A stretch of 64,000 bases of DNA from NCBI RefSeq assembly GCF_018417535.1, contig NZ_CP070979.1, forward strand, positions 558,001 through 622,000. Reading direction: 5' to 3'. The position numbers and the translations under genes are program-made. The DNA comes from Burkholderia pyrrocinia (lineage in GTDB: Bacteria > Pseudomonadota > Gammaproteobacteria > Burkholderiales > Burkholderiaceae). The number at the start of each line of letters is the position of its first letter. Within the stretch, counting starts at the first letter, position 1. Below the pieces are notes generated by a model. The model did no database searches and was not told the origin of the DNA. It saw nothing but the letters and a program-made list of their open reading frames with translations. Positions 54,132 through 62,677 of this stretch are shown here, in pieces.

Positions 54132-55084
54132 GCCAGATGAAACATCCGTCGCCACGCGACCTGATTCATCCGTCGCTGCGCGCGTTCGCCGACGCGGCCG
54201 CCACGCGGCCGAGCCTCGCGCAGATGAGCGCCGACGACGCGCGCGCCGGCATCGCCGCGCGCACGGCCACGCGCACGCCCGGCCCCCGCGTCGACAAGGT
54301 CTTCGACCTCGCGATTCCCGGCCCGGGCGGCGACATCCCGGTGCGCATCTACCATCCCGCCGGCGCCGCCGGCGCGACGATGGCCTTTCATGGCGGCGGC
54401 TGGCGGATGGGCAATCTCGACAGCTTCGACGCCGTGTGCCGGCATCTGGCCAGCGACGCGGGGCTGGCCGTGATCAGCATCGACTATCGGCTTGCGCCCG
54501 AGCATCCGTTCCCGGCGGCGCTGGAAGACGTGTGGGCGGCGACCTGCTGGGCTGCCGAGCACGGGCATGAGCACGGGCTTCCGACCGGGCGGCTGACCGT
54601 GTTCGGCGAATCGGCCGGCGGCAATCTCGCCGCCGTCGTGTGCCTGCTCGCGCGGGAACGGGCACAGCCGCGCATCCTTGCACAGGCGCTCGTGTATCCG
54701 GCGACGGACGCCACGCAGGAGCACGCGTCGCTGTCCGTTTATGCGGAAGGCTTCGTGCAGCGCACCGCCGACGTCGCGCATGCATTCCGCGAGTACGCGC
54801 TCGATCACGGCGTGTCGCCGTCGACCTGGACGCTGTCCCCGTTCCATGCGGACAGCCACGCGGGCCTGCCGCCGGCCCTCGTGATCACGGCCGAGTGCGA
54901 CGTTCTGTGCGACGACGGCGAAGCCTATGCGCGCAAGCTCGCCGAAGCGGGCGTGCCAACGACGTGCGTACGTTATACGGGCATGCTGCACACGTTCTAC
55001 GGCATGCGCGGCGAGGTCGACGCCGCCGCACTGGCCCAGCGGCAGGTCGCCGACATGTTGCGTACTGCCGTGCAGGCCGGATAG
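54128..55084 (+). CDS. Alpha/beta hydrolase, hormone-sensitive-lipase-type esterase
   Basis: A 318-aa esterase with the HSL oxyanion motif HGGGW (residues 88-92), nucleophile Ser162 in FGESAGGN, and the acid/His pair likely in ECDVLCDDGE and MLHTFYG. DYRLAPEHPFPAAL is typical. Cytoplasmic, no signal peptide. It would release the acid or phenol from an ester substrate, placing an ester at the head of the pathway. Coupled to the SDR by a 4-nt overlap. Confidence 0.9.
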   Translation: MSQMKHPSPRDLIHPSLRAFADAAATRPSLAQMSADDARAGIAARTATRTPGPRVDKVFDLAIPGPGGDIPVRIYHPAGAAGATMAFHGGGWRMGNLDSFDAVCRHLASDAGLAVISIDYRLAPEHPFPAALEDVWAATCWAAEHGHEHGLPTGRLTVFGESAGGNLAAVVCLLARERAQPRILAQALVYPATDATQEHASLSVYAEGFVQRTADVAHAFREYALDHGVSPSTWTLSPFHADSHAGLPPALVITAECDVLCDDGEAYARKLAEAGVPTTCVRYTGMLHTFYGMRGEVDAAALAQRQVADMLRTAVQAG

Positions 55085-55177
55085 CGATGCCTGCGGACGT
55101 GCGACCGGGAAACTTACGTACAATGGCGGACAGCGACACCGGTCGCAGCCCCGTTACGATCGACCCGGTCGCATGCC

Positions 55178-55189
55178 CTTCCAAGGAAG
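55178..55189. promoter_or_regulatory. Operator D on the marR ribosome-binding site
   Basis: CTTCC-AA-GGAAG shares the core of operators A-C and overlaps the AAGGAAG Shine-Dalgarno sequence just before the regulator's ATG. If functional, it would give autoregulation, perhaps by blocking both transcription and translation. Its arms are only 5 bp, so it is the weakest of the four. Confidence 0.4.
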
Positions 55190-55197
55190 CCATCGAG

Positions 55198-55878
55198 ATG
55201 AGCACCGCAGACGCGAAGCAGCCCGCCCGCCGCCGCACCGGCACAAGAACAGCGTCGGCGCCGACGGAATCCGCCCCCAGGGCGAGCCTGCCGCGTCACA
55301 GCCTGATCGAGCTGATCACGCTGCAATGGCAGCACGAGCACAGCGATCTCGATCTGTCGAATTTCCTGCTGGCGATCTACTTCATGCGGATCGGCACCCT
55401 CGTCGAGCAGTCGTTCGACAAGATGTGCCAGCGCATGTGGGGCATCAGCGGATCCGACATGCGCGTGCTGCTCGCGCTGCGCCGCAGCGGGCACCCGTAC
55501 GCGAAACGTCCGACCGATCTGTACCGTGCGCTGCTCGTGACGTCGGGCGCCATCACCAAGAAGATCGACCGCCTCGCGAGCCTCGGGATGGTGGAGCGTC
55601 AGCCCGATCCGGGCCACGCGGGCGGATTCATCGTCCACCTCACCAGGAAAGGTCTCGACGTCGTCGAGAAGGCCGTCGTGAAGCTCGCGAACGAATCGTC
55701 GATCGGACCGGCGATGGCGCATTTTTCCGATGCCGAGCGCGCGGCCGGCAACGAGTTCTGCCTGCGCACGCTGGCGTTGATGGAAGAGCTGGTGCTCCCG
55801 GAAGTCGACGACACCGACAGCGCGCCATCCGCGGCGCGAACCCGGCAAACGCGCCGCACGCCGCGCAACGGGAAGTAA
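55198..55878 (+). CDS. MarR-family transcriptional regulator
   Basis: A 226-aa MarR-type repressor with a winged helix: MRVLLALRRSG, recognition region LYRALLVTSGAITKKIDRLASLGMVERQ and the wing DPGHAGGFIVHLTRKG. It has long disordered N- and C-terminal tails (Arg/Thr/Ala-rich), unusual for the family. It ends the catabolic operon and is the natural reader of the CTTCC-NN-GGAAG palindromes; the inducer is probably the pathway substrate or a CoA ester. The start at 55198 has AAGGAAG 8 nt before it; ATG 55123 is possible. Confidence 0.85.
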   Translation: MSTADAKQPARRRTGTRTASAPTESAPRASLPRHSLIELITLQWQHEHSDLDLSNFLLAIYFMRIGTLVEQSFDKMCQRMWGISGSDMRVLLALRRSGHPYAKRPTDLYRALLVTSGAITKKIDRLASLGMVERQPDPGHAGGFIVHLTRKGLDVVEKAVVKLANESSIGPAMAHFSDAERAAGNEFCLRTLALMEELVLPEVDDTDSAPSAARTRQTRRTPRNGK

Positions 55879-56089
55879 GCGGCGGGCCGACGCCTGGAGG
55901 CCGTTATCGGGATCGCGAGCGATCACGGGAAGTTGCCGCTGGCGACGCAAGAATGACAGCGCCCCTCCACGTCGATCCAGCCGACGTGCCCGCGCCGGTC
56001 ACCGCGACGGCGGTTCGCCGGGCCGATGCGTTCACGTCGAAGTTGCCGAATTCGTTTCCGGGCCGTTTAAAGCGTCCCAAGCCCCGACA
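55879..56089. other. Convergent intergenic region
   Basis: Between marR and the convergent SDR gene. No gene or clear terminator seen. Confidence 0.4.
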
Positions 56090-56854
56090 TCAGGTGCGAT
56101 TGATCGATACCCCCCCGTCAACCAGCAGCGCCCCGCCGGTCATGAACGAGGAGGCGCTGGAAGCCATGTAGAGGACCGACTGCGCGAGTTCCTCCGGCGT
56201 GGCAATACGTTTGAGCGCGTGTAGTCCTGCCACATGAGCCATTGCTTCGGGCGACGCACTCATTGCGCGCCCCATCGGGGTGTCGACTCCACCAGGAAGG
56301 ATTGCGTTGACGCGAATGGCCTTCGGTCCAAACTCCGCGGCGAGTGACTGGGTCAATCCGATCAATCCTGCCTTGCTGGCGGCGTAGGCTGCGACGCCGG
56401 GAAAGCCGACCGTGTACCCGACAAAAGTCGAAGTAAAGATGACGCTTCCCGAGCCACGAAGCATCATCGCCGGGATCTGATGCTTCGCGCCGAGGAATGC
56501 GCTCGTGAGATTGGTATCGATCGTCTCGCCCCAACCCGTCTCGGATATGTGTGGCGTGGGCCCCATTTCGCCAAGCGTCCCCGCGTTGTTGAACGCAATG
56601 TCCAGGCCACCGAAGCGGTCAACGGCCGTCTGAACGAGCGTCTGCGCATAAGTCTCGTCCCTGACGTCGCCCGCGACGCATACCGCCGTTCCTTTATGCG
56701 CGGTGATTTCCTTCACAAGGCTTTCCAGCTCAGCCTTGCGACGGGCGGCAACGACCACCGCTGCGCCCTCGCGAGCGAAAAGCAACGCGGTCGCGCGTCC
56801 AATTCCGGAACTGGCGCCGGTGATGATGGCAACCTTGTTTGCAAGCACGTTCAT
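56090..56854 (-). CDS. Short-chain dehydrogenase/reductase, FabG-like
   Basis: A 254-aa classical SDR: TGASSGIG cofactor motif (residues 12-19), NNAG, Ser in IFTSTFVG and YAASK, then the typical PGGVDTP loop. ATG at 56854. It lies opposite to the catabolic operon, next to a short, gene-poor stretch. Third-position G/C is a little lower than in the neighbours, suggesting it may have a separate origin. Substrate unknown. Confidence 0.88.
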   Translation of the reverse strand: MNVLANKVAIITGASSGIGRATALLFAREGAAVVVAARRKAELESLVKEITAHKGTAVCVAGDVRDETYAQTLVQTAVDRFGGLDIAFNNAGTLGEMGPTPHISETGWGETIDTNLTSAFLGAKHQIPAMMLRGSGSVIFTSTFVGYTVGFPGVAAYAASKAGLIGLTQSLAAEFGPKAIRVNAILPGGVDTPMGRAMSASPEAMAHVAGLHALKRIATPEELAQSVLYMASSASSFMTGGALLVDGGVSINRT

Positions 56855-57011
56855 TGTCTTTTCTCATGTCCGGATTGATCAGTGCTTAGTCTGGTCGCAT
56901 CCAGCCGCGCAAACATTCCGTTTCTTGCTATTCAATTCGGGCGGAATTTTCCATGGCTGCCTGCCCGCCAGGAAAATAAAAACGTCTCAAGCGATTTTGA
57001 GCCGGCCTCTT

Positions 57012-57155
57012 ATGGCGCAATCCATCAGGCGATTCTCGAATGGCCTGGAACCGATCGACGACGATCCGAAATACGCACATCTGCAATGGACGGAAATCAC
57101 CGAGCCATCGCGCACCCGCGCGTTCATCGACATGCATGCCCGCGCCGGTGGTTGA
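57012..57155 (+). CDS. Possible small protein or gene fragment, 47 aa
   Basis: A short frame from ATG 57012 encodes a charged 47-residue peptide (contains GLEPIDDDPKYAHLQW). It looks protein-like but has no clear Shine-Dalgarno and no family I recognise, so it may be a remnant of a lost gene. The rest of the 433-nt stretch 56855-57287 holds only the GGGAGA site for the following transporter. Confidence 0.25.
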   Translation: MAQSIRRFSNGLEPIDDDPKYAHLQWTEITEPSRTRAFIDMHARAGG

Positions 57156-57287
57156 GCGTGCGATATATCAGGATTTCTGACTGAAAGGTGTGGGCGCCGC
57201 ACAAGCCATTCGCGGCTTGCACTTGCCGGAACCTGTCGCCGGGCGTATGGTTTATTTCTCTGTCGCCCTTTTCTGGGAGATATCGAA

Positions 57288-58658
57288 ATGGCTGCCATGC
57301 AATCCGCGGCCACGCCCCTCTCCGACGAGGAAGCCCGGCGCCAGTTGCGCCGCGCCGTCATCGCCAGCACGATTGGCACCACGATCGAATGGTATGACTT
57401 TTTCCTCTACAGCACGGTCACCGGCCTGGTCTTCGCAAAGCTGTATTTCCCGCAGTCCCACCCTCTCGTCGGCACGCTGCAGGCGTTCCTGATCTATGCG
57501 GTCGGCTTTGTCGCGCGGCCGGTCGGCGCGGCGATCTTCGGCCATTACGGCGACCGCATCGGACGCAAGGCCACGCTGATCGTGACCCTGTTGCTGATGG
57601 GGCTCGCCACGTTCGCCGTGGCCTTCGTTCCGACCTACGCAACGATCGGCATCTGGGGCGCCGTTTTCCTCACGGTGCTGCGCTTCATCCAGGGCGTCGG
57701 CGTTGGCGGCGAATGGGGCGGCTCGGTCCTGATGTCGATGGAGTGGGCGCGCACCAATGCGCATCGCGGCTTCGTCGCGTCGTGGCCGCAGTTCGGCGTG
57801 CCGGCGGGATTGTTCCTCGCCAACCTCGCCGTGCTGGCCATGAGCTGGTTTTCCGGCAGCAGTTTCCTCGCGTGGGGCTGGCGCGTGCCGTTTTTCCTCA
57901 GCATCCTGCTGGTCGCGATCGGGCTCTATATCCGCCTGAATATTCTCGAGACGCCGATCTTCGCGAAGCTGCTGGCCGAGCGCCGGATCGAGAAGACGCC
58001 GATGCTCGAAGTGCTGCGCAAGCAGCCGAGGGATATCGTGCTGTCGGCGTTTGCGCGGATGGCCGAACAGGCGCCGTTCTATATCTTTACGGCGTTCGTG
58101 TTCACTTACGGGATCACGGCGCTGGGCGCCACGCGCGAACTGCTGCTGACGGCGGTGCTGGTGGCGTCCGTGGTCGAATTCTTCACCATCCCGCTGTTCG
58201 GGCACGTGTCGGATCTGATCGGGCGGCGGCGGATGTACATGATCGGTGCGGCCGCCGTCGGTGTGTTCGGATTCCTCTACTTCGCGATGGTCGATAGCCG
58301 GAATCCGGCATGGATCTTCGCGGCCATCGTGCTGTCGCTGGTCCCGCATTCGATGATGTACGGGCCGCAGGCTGCATTGATTGCCGAGTCGTTTACCGGG
58401 CGGTTGCGGTATAGCGGTGCGTCGATGGGTTATCAGCTCGCTTCGGTCATTGCAGGTGGCCCGGCACCGCTGATCGCGACGGCGCTGTTCGCCTACTACC
58501 ATTCGGGGTATGCGATCGCGGTGTACGTGCTGGTGTGTGCGGTGCTGAGCCTGGTCGCCGCATCGAAGCTCGGGGACTACACGAACAAGGATATTTCGCG
58601 GGAATACGATGACGCGCGGGGCCTGGAGGATCATGGGCACGCGCCGCCGCTGACCTGA
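57288..58658 (+). CDS. MFS transporter, metabolite:H+ symporter (MHS) family
   Basis: A 456-aa, 12-helix transporter. The signature of the MHS family (ShiA, KgtP, ProP) is clear: GTTIEWYDFFLYS in helix 1 and GHYGDRIGRKATL in the first cytoplasmic loop, plus GVGVGGEWGGSVL in helix 4. Typical substrates are dicarboxylates, shikimate, protocatechuate-like aromatic acids. Position after the catabolic island suggests import of its substrate, but it is 1.4 kb from the regulon and lacks the palindrome. GGGAGA precedes the ATG. Confidence 0.9.
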   Translation: MAAMQSAATPLSDEEARRQLRRAVIASTIGTTIEWYDFFLYSTVTGLVFAKLYFPQSHPLVGTLQAFLIYAVGFVARPVGAAIFGHYGDRIGRKATLIVTLLLMGLATFAVAFVPTYATIGIWGAVFLTVLRFIQGVGVGGEWGGSVLMSMEWARTNAHRGFVASWPQFGVPAGLFLANLAVLAMSWFSGSSFLAWGWRVPFFLSILLVAIGLYIRLNILETPIFAKLLAERRIEKTPMLEVLRKQPRDIVLSAFARMAEQAPFYIFTAFVFTYGITALGATRELLLTAVLVASVVEFFTIPLFGHVSDLIGRRRMYMIGAAAVGVFGFLYFAMVDSRNPAWIFAAIVLSLVPHSMMYGPQAALIAESFTGRLRYSGASMGYQLASVIAGGPAPLIATALFAYYHSGYAIAVYVLVCAVLSLVAASKLGDYTNKDISREYDDARGLEDHGHAPPLT

Positions 58659-58826
58659 CGGATTGGCCGGCTCGATCGAGCCATCGAGGATGTATGGGGT
58701 GACGAGGTGGCTGCCGGCCGGCTTTCCGCACCCCGCCTCGATTCAGCGCAACGCGCGCACCCGGAACAACACGACGACTTCTCGATGACGGGCAGTCGAG
58801 TTCACGCTCGTTCAACCGCGCCCCAC

Positions 58827-61580
58827 TCACTTCTTGTGATCCGCGCGAACGGCGCCCAGCGCTTCGAGCAACGGCCGGAGCGCATCGAGTTCCGCGCCGA
58901 AGCCGGCCCAATCCCCCGCCTTCAGCCGCTCGATCGCGCGGTCGTAATGGGCAAGCGCGTCGCGGGCGCGCGCATCCGCCGCGCCGCTGGCCGGCGCCGC
59001 CACCGGCCGCGTCTCCTTGAAGAGCGCTGCGAGCGCCTCGCTCAGGTTTTCCTCCATCACGACGCGATCGCCATAGGCCGCGATCACCCGTTTCAGCTCG
59101 GGCAATTGGCCCGACGCCGCGCGCAGATAAAGCGGCGACACGTAGAGAATCGAGTTCTCGATCGGCACGACCACGAGATGGCCGCGGATCACGCGTGAGC
59201 CCATCTGGTTCCACAGCGAGATCTGCTGCGAGATTTCCGTGCTCTGCTGGATGCGCGCCTCGATCTGGTACGGCCCGTAGATCAGCTTGTCCTTGGGGAA
59301 CGCGTAGACGATCAGCTTGCCGTACCCGGGCGGATCGCAACGCGCGGCCAGCCAGGCGATCATGTTCTCGCGCTGGCTCGGCACCATCGGCAGCATGAGC
59401 ACGAAGCCGGCCTGCGCGTCGCCGGGCAGCCTCATGATCGTGTAGTACGGCGCCATCTGCGTGTTCGCGGCGTTGCTCCCGTCGATATCGCCCAGCGCGC
59501 GAGGAAACTGCCAGAGGTCCTCGCGGTTATAGAACACTTCCGGTGCATCCATGTGATAAGCGCGGTAGAGGTTCGCCTGGATCAGGAACAGATCTTCGGG
59601 GTAGCGGATATGCCGTTGAAGATCCTGCGGCATCGCGTCGAGCGGCTTGAACATGCCGGGGAAGATGCGCGCGTAAGTCCGCACCAGCGGATCGGAAGGA
59701 TCGCTGACATAGAAGTCGACCGTGCCGTTGTACGCATCGACCACCACCTTGACCGCGTTGCGAATGTAGTTGGCGCCGTCGCCGACACCGGGCGGCGCAT
59801 ACGGAAACCAGCGGCTGGTCGTATAGGCGTCCTGCATCCAGAACAGGCGTCCGTTGCTTGCCACGACATAGGGGTCGTGGTCGAGCGCGAGAAACGGTGC
59901 AATCATGCGTATCCGGTCCCGGATGTTGCGGTGAAACAGGATCCTGCTCTCGTTCGTGATGTAGTGCGTCAGCAGGATGTTGGGATCGTCGAACTGCCAC
60001 GCGAAGAGGCTGCGCCGCGCCGCGCCGTCGATCGCGACACCGTCGCGCCCGCTGTAGGACGTGTAGACGTTGCTGTCTCCTTTCGGGTAGTCGAATTCGG
60101 GCACGCTGCCCTTCACGATCACATAGCCCTGCCCGCCTTCGCCGAAGTAAATGCGCGGTTCGTGGATCGCCGGTCCGCCCTCCGCGACAGGCGGAATGTC
60201 GCGCAGATAGAGCGACGGCAAGCCTTCCGTGGATTTCTCCGTGACCGGCGACATCACGACGCCGTTGCCGTGGGTGAACAGCAGATGCAGGTTCACCCAG
60301 GTTCGGGCGTTCTCCGGCAGCATCGTCTGCTCCAGTTCGCGCGCCGACAGCATGACCTGCCGGTAGCCGGAGTCGAGCCGGTAGCGATCGATATCCACGG
60401 AGAAGAACTTGTAGTAAGTCCTGATCTCCTGCAACTGCGCATAGGTATCCATCAGCGGCTGCACATCCCACAGGCGGATGTTGTCGACGGTCGCGCGATT
60501 GGCCTGCAGCGACGCGAGATTCAGGCCCTGCCCGGCCGAAAACGGCTTGACCTCGATCTGCGCGAGACCGTAAGCCTGCCTCGTCAACGCGATGTTGTGC
60601 TGGATATAGGGCGTCTCGAGCTGCAGCTCGCTCGGCTTGACGTAGAAGCGCTGGAACAGCGCGGGGTAGACGATGCCGAGCGCAAACGAAGTACCGAACA
60701 CGAGCAGCGCCGTCGCGGCCGGCAGCCGATAGCCGGGCCGGCGCATGTTGACCAGCATCGCAACGGCCGACGCAGTGGCGAGGCCGACGAGCAGCCACAG
60801 CACCGGCAGCATCACGTGGACATCCGTATAGCCGGCGCCGACCACGACACCGTTGTTGTCGTAGAGCAGCAGAAAGCGTTCGAGCCACCAGGACCAGGCT
60901 TTCAGCAGGAAGAAGAGAGCCAGCAGCGCCGAACCGTGAACGGCAGCAGCCGACGACAGCCCCTTCGGCGGACGAAGCATGATGTCGCCGCGCAGCCAGT
61001 AGACGCTACCTGCGACGATCGCGCAGCAGACGACCACTTGCAGCAGCAAGTTCTTCAGCACGATCCAGACGGGCAGCGCGAACAGATAGAAACCGATGTC
61101 CTTGCCGTAAATCGGATCGTGCGCGCCGAACGGCACCTGATGCAGAAAGCGCAGCGCAACATCCCAGCTCGACATCGCACCGGCGGCGATCGCAAGCCCG
61201 AGAAAAACGGCACCGGCGGCGATGACCGCGCGCCAGGGAATGCGCGACGCGACCTCCCCTGCCAGCGCCCGAAGGACATCCTCCGCGCGCGTCGACGCAG
61301 TGTCCTCGACCTGCCAGACGTCGACGGGCCTCGCATGACGATGCGCGAGCAACCCCGACGCGCCGATCGCGGCCGCCGACACGGCGAACACCGCGACGAA
61401 CAGCAGCACCCTCGTGGACAGGATCGTCCAGAAGACGCCGGCATAGCCGATCGACGAGAACCATAGCCAGTCGACCAGGATACCGGTGATGCGCCCGATG
61501 GCGATCAGGCAGGCAATGACGACCGCAGCCGCGATCCCATAGCGCCTCAGGCGCGAGACGGACGTTGCTTGCGAGCGCAT
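58827..61580 (-). CDS. UPF0182 family integral membrane protein
   Basis: A 917-aa protein of the UPF0182/COG1615 family. About seven membrane helices in the first 330 residues (starting RRYGIAAAVVIACLIAIG, with WLWFSSIGYAGVFW in the first loop), then a large, presumably extracytoplasmic domain to the end (motifs such as YIQHNIALTRQAYGL, and RIRMIAPFLALDHDPYVV). Function unknown in the family. The last 60 residues are Ala-rich and helical. It stands alone, converging on the MHS transporter. Confidence 0.88.
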   Translation of the reverse strand: MRSQATSVSRLRRYGIAAAVVIACLIAIGRITGILVDWLWFSSIGYAGVFWTILSTRVLLFVAVFAVSAAAIGASGLLAHRHARPVDVWQVEDTASTRAEDVLRALAGEVASRIPWRAVIAAGAVFLGLAIAAGAMSSWDVALRFLHQVPFGAHDPIYGKDIGFYLFALPVWIVLKNLLLQVVVCCAIVAGSVYWLRGDIMLRPPKGLSSAAAVHGSALLALFFLLKAWSWWLERFLLLYDNNGVVVGAGYTDVHVMLPVLWLLVGLATASAVAMLVNMRRPGYRLPAATALLVFGTSFALGIVYPALFQRFYVKPSELQLETPYIQHNIALTRQAYGLAQIEVKPFSAGQGLNLASLQANRATVDNIRLWDVQPLMDTYAQLQEIRTYYKFFSVDIDRYRLDSGYRQVMLSARELEQTMLPENARTWVNLHLLFTHGNGVVMSPVTEKSTEGLPSLYLRDIPPVAEGGPAIHEPRIYFGEGGQGYVIVKGSVPEFDYPKGDSNVYTSYSGRDGVAIDGAARRSLFAWQFDDPNILLTHYITNESRILFHRNIRDRIRMIAPFLALDHDPYVVASNGRLFWMQDAYTTSRWFPYAPPGVGDGANYIRNAVKVVVDAYNGTVDFYVSDPSDPLVRTYARIFPGMFKPLDAMPQDLQRHIRYPEDLFLIQANLYRAYHMDAPEVFYNREDLWQFPRALGDIDGSNAANTQMAPYYTIMRLPGDAQAGFVLMLPMVPSQRENMIAWLAARCDPPGYGKLIVYAFPKDKLIYGPYQIEARIQQSTEISQQISLWNQMGSRVIRGHLVVVPIENSILYVSPLYLRAASGQLPELKRVIAAYGDRVVMEENLSEALAALFKETRPVAAPASGAADARARDALAHYDRAIERLKAGDWAGFGAELDALRPLLEALGAVRADHKK

Positions 61581-61895
61581 CGAGGCTCCTTTGCCGGGCC
61601 GTCATGCGTGGCCGGCCGCGGCCGGATCGGGGTGTGCCGCCGATCCGTCAGTCGGGATCGCGGCCGGCCGCATGTCTGAATGCTACGCCCGTTGCCGGCA
61701 CGTCGCCATCCGACGGCATGCGTGACGTCACCTGGGGCAATCGAGTGCACTGCAGCAAATTCGATCGCGCCCGCCCGCGGGACGCCATGCGAAGCCGGGC
61801 GAGCGCACGGTCAAGGGGGCGTTTGCACGCCATCCGGGTAACGCTCACAATAATCGCTCGGGCGGCTTGCCGCGCCGGAACGGACGGAGGGCGAA
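61581..61895. other. Divergent intergenic region, 315 nt
   Basis: Lies between the UPF0182 gene and the DUF1810 gene, which point away from each other. No gene seen; presumably holds both promoters. GGAGGGCGAA precedes the DUF1810 ATG. Confidence 0.5.
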
Positions 61896-62315
61896 ATGGA
61901 CGATCCGCATGATCTTCAGCGCTTTGTCGACGCACAGGATTCGGTGTATGCCCAGGTATGCGACGAGCTCAGGAACGGACACAAGCGAAGCCACTGGATG
62001 TGGTTCGTGTTTCCGCAGATCGAAGGGCTTGGCGACAGCGCGATGGCGCAACGATACGCGATCTCGACACTGGCCGAAGCCGCCGCGTATCTTCAGCATC
62101 CGCTGCTCGGAGAACGGCTGCGGGAATGCACGCGGCTGGTCAATCAGGTCGAAGGCAGTTCGATCCAGACGATTTTCGGGTATCCGGATTACCTGAAATT
62201 CCGGTCGTCGGTCACGTTGTTCGCGCATGCGACTGCGGACAACGCGGTGTTCGTGGAGGCGCTCGAGAAATATTTCGGCGGTGAGGCCGATCACAACACG
62301 CTCGCGCGAATCTAG
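61896..62315 (+). CDS. DUF1810 family protein
   Basis: A 139-aa protein of the DUF1810 family: DLQRFVDAQDSVYAQVCDEL, HWMWFVFPQIEGLG, and SSIQTIFGYPDYLKFRSSVT followed by F in the family-typical C-terminus. The family has a compact helical fold and unknown function. Complete and apparently single-gene. Confidence 0.88.
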   Translation: MDDPHDLQRFVDAQDSVYAQVCDELRNGHKRSHWMWFVFPQIEGLGDSAMAQRYAISTLAEAAAYLQHPLLGERLRECTRLVNQVEGSSIQTIFGYPDYLKFRSSVTLFAHATADNAVFVEALEKYFGGEADHNTLARI

Positions 62316-62424
62316 GCGGTGTGGGCCGCAAGCGGCCAGGCCCTGTCGAAGTGACGTGCGTGCGCGCTGATGTCGGTGGCGCGATCTTCATTGCATTACG
62401 AATCGAAGCTGGCCGCGCGAGATT

Positions 62425-62530
62425 GCGGCCGGCGGTCGCCGTGTCGGGCTTGGGCGTGAAGTCACGTAGCCGCGCTTCATCGTCTTCACGAAGCGCTCCG
62501 CCATGCCGCTACTTTGTGGGCTCATCCCCA
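62425..62530 (-). pseudogene. Frameshifted IS3-family (IS2-group) OrfB fragment
   Basis: On the minus strand SPQSSGMAERFVKTMKRGYV is the conserved integrase-core motif of IS2-group OrfB. One frame over, the sequence continues DFTPKPDTATAGRNLA, so a frameshift splits the fragment. Both ends break off into unrelated DNA. Together with the OrfA fragment at 37901 it shows past IS2-group activity. Confidence 0.7.
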
Positions 62531-62677
62531 AAATTGGGGATGAACGCATTGGCCAGATGCGAGAAACTTCGATCGCCCGCCGCATCCGGAAAGGGATGAT
62601 CGGTCATGTGCCAGATCGTCGAGAAGCCGCACACGACAAGCGGAATATAAAAAGCACCAATTGACTCAGGGGATACC

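Noticed and set aside
58669..58682. GGCTCGATCGAGCC palindrome after the MHS transporter as an operator
   Set aside because: It lies behind a gene end with no promoter to control, lacks a loop for a terminator, and GATC/TCGA-type palindromes are common in this genome.
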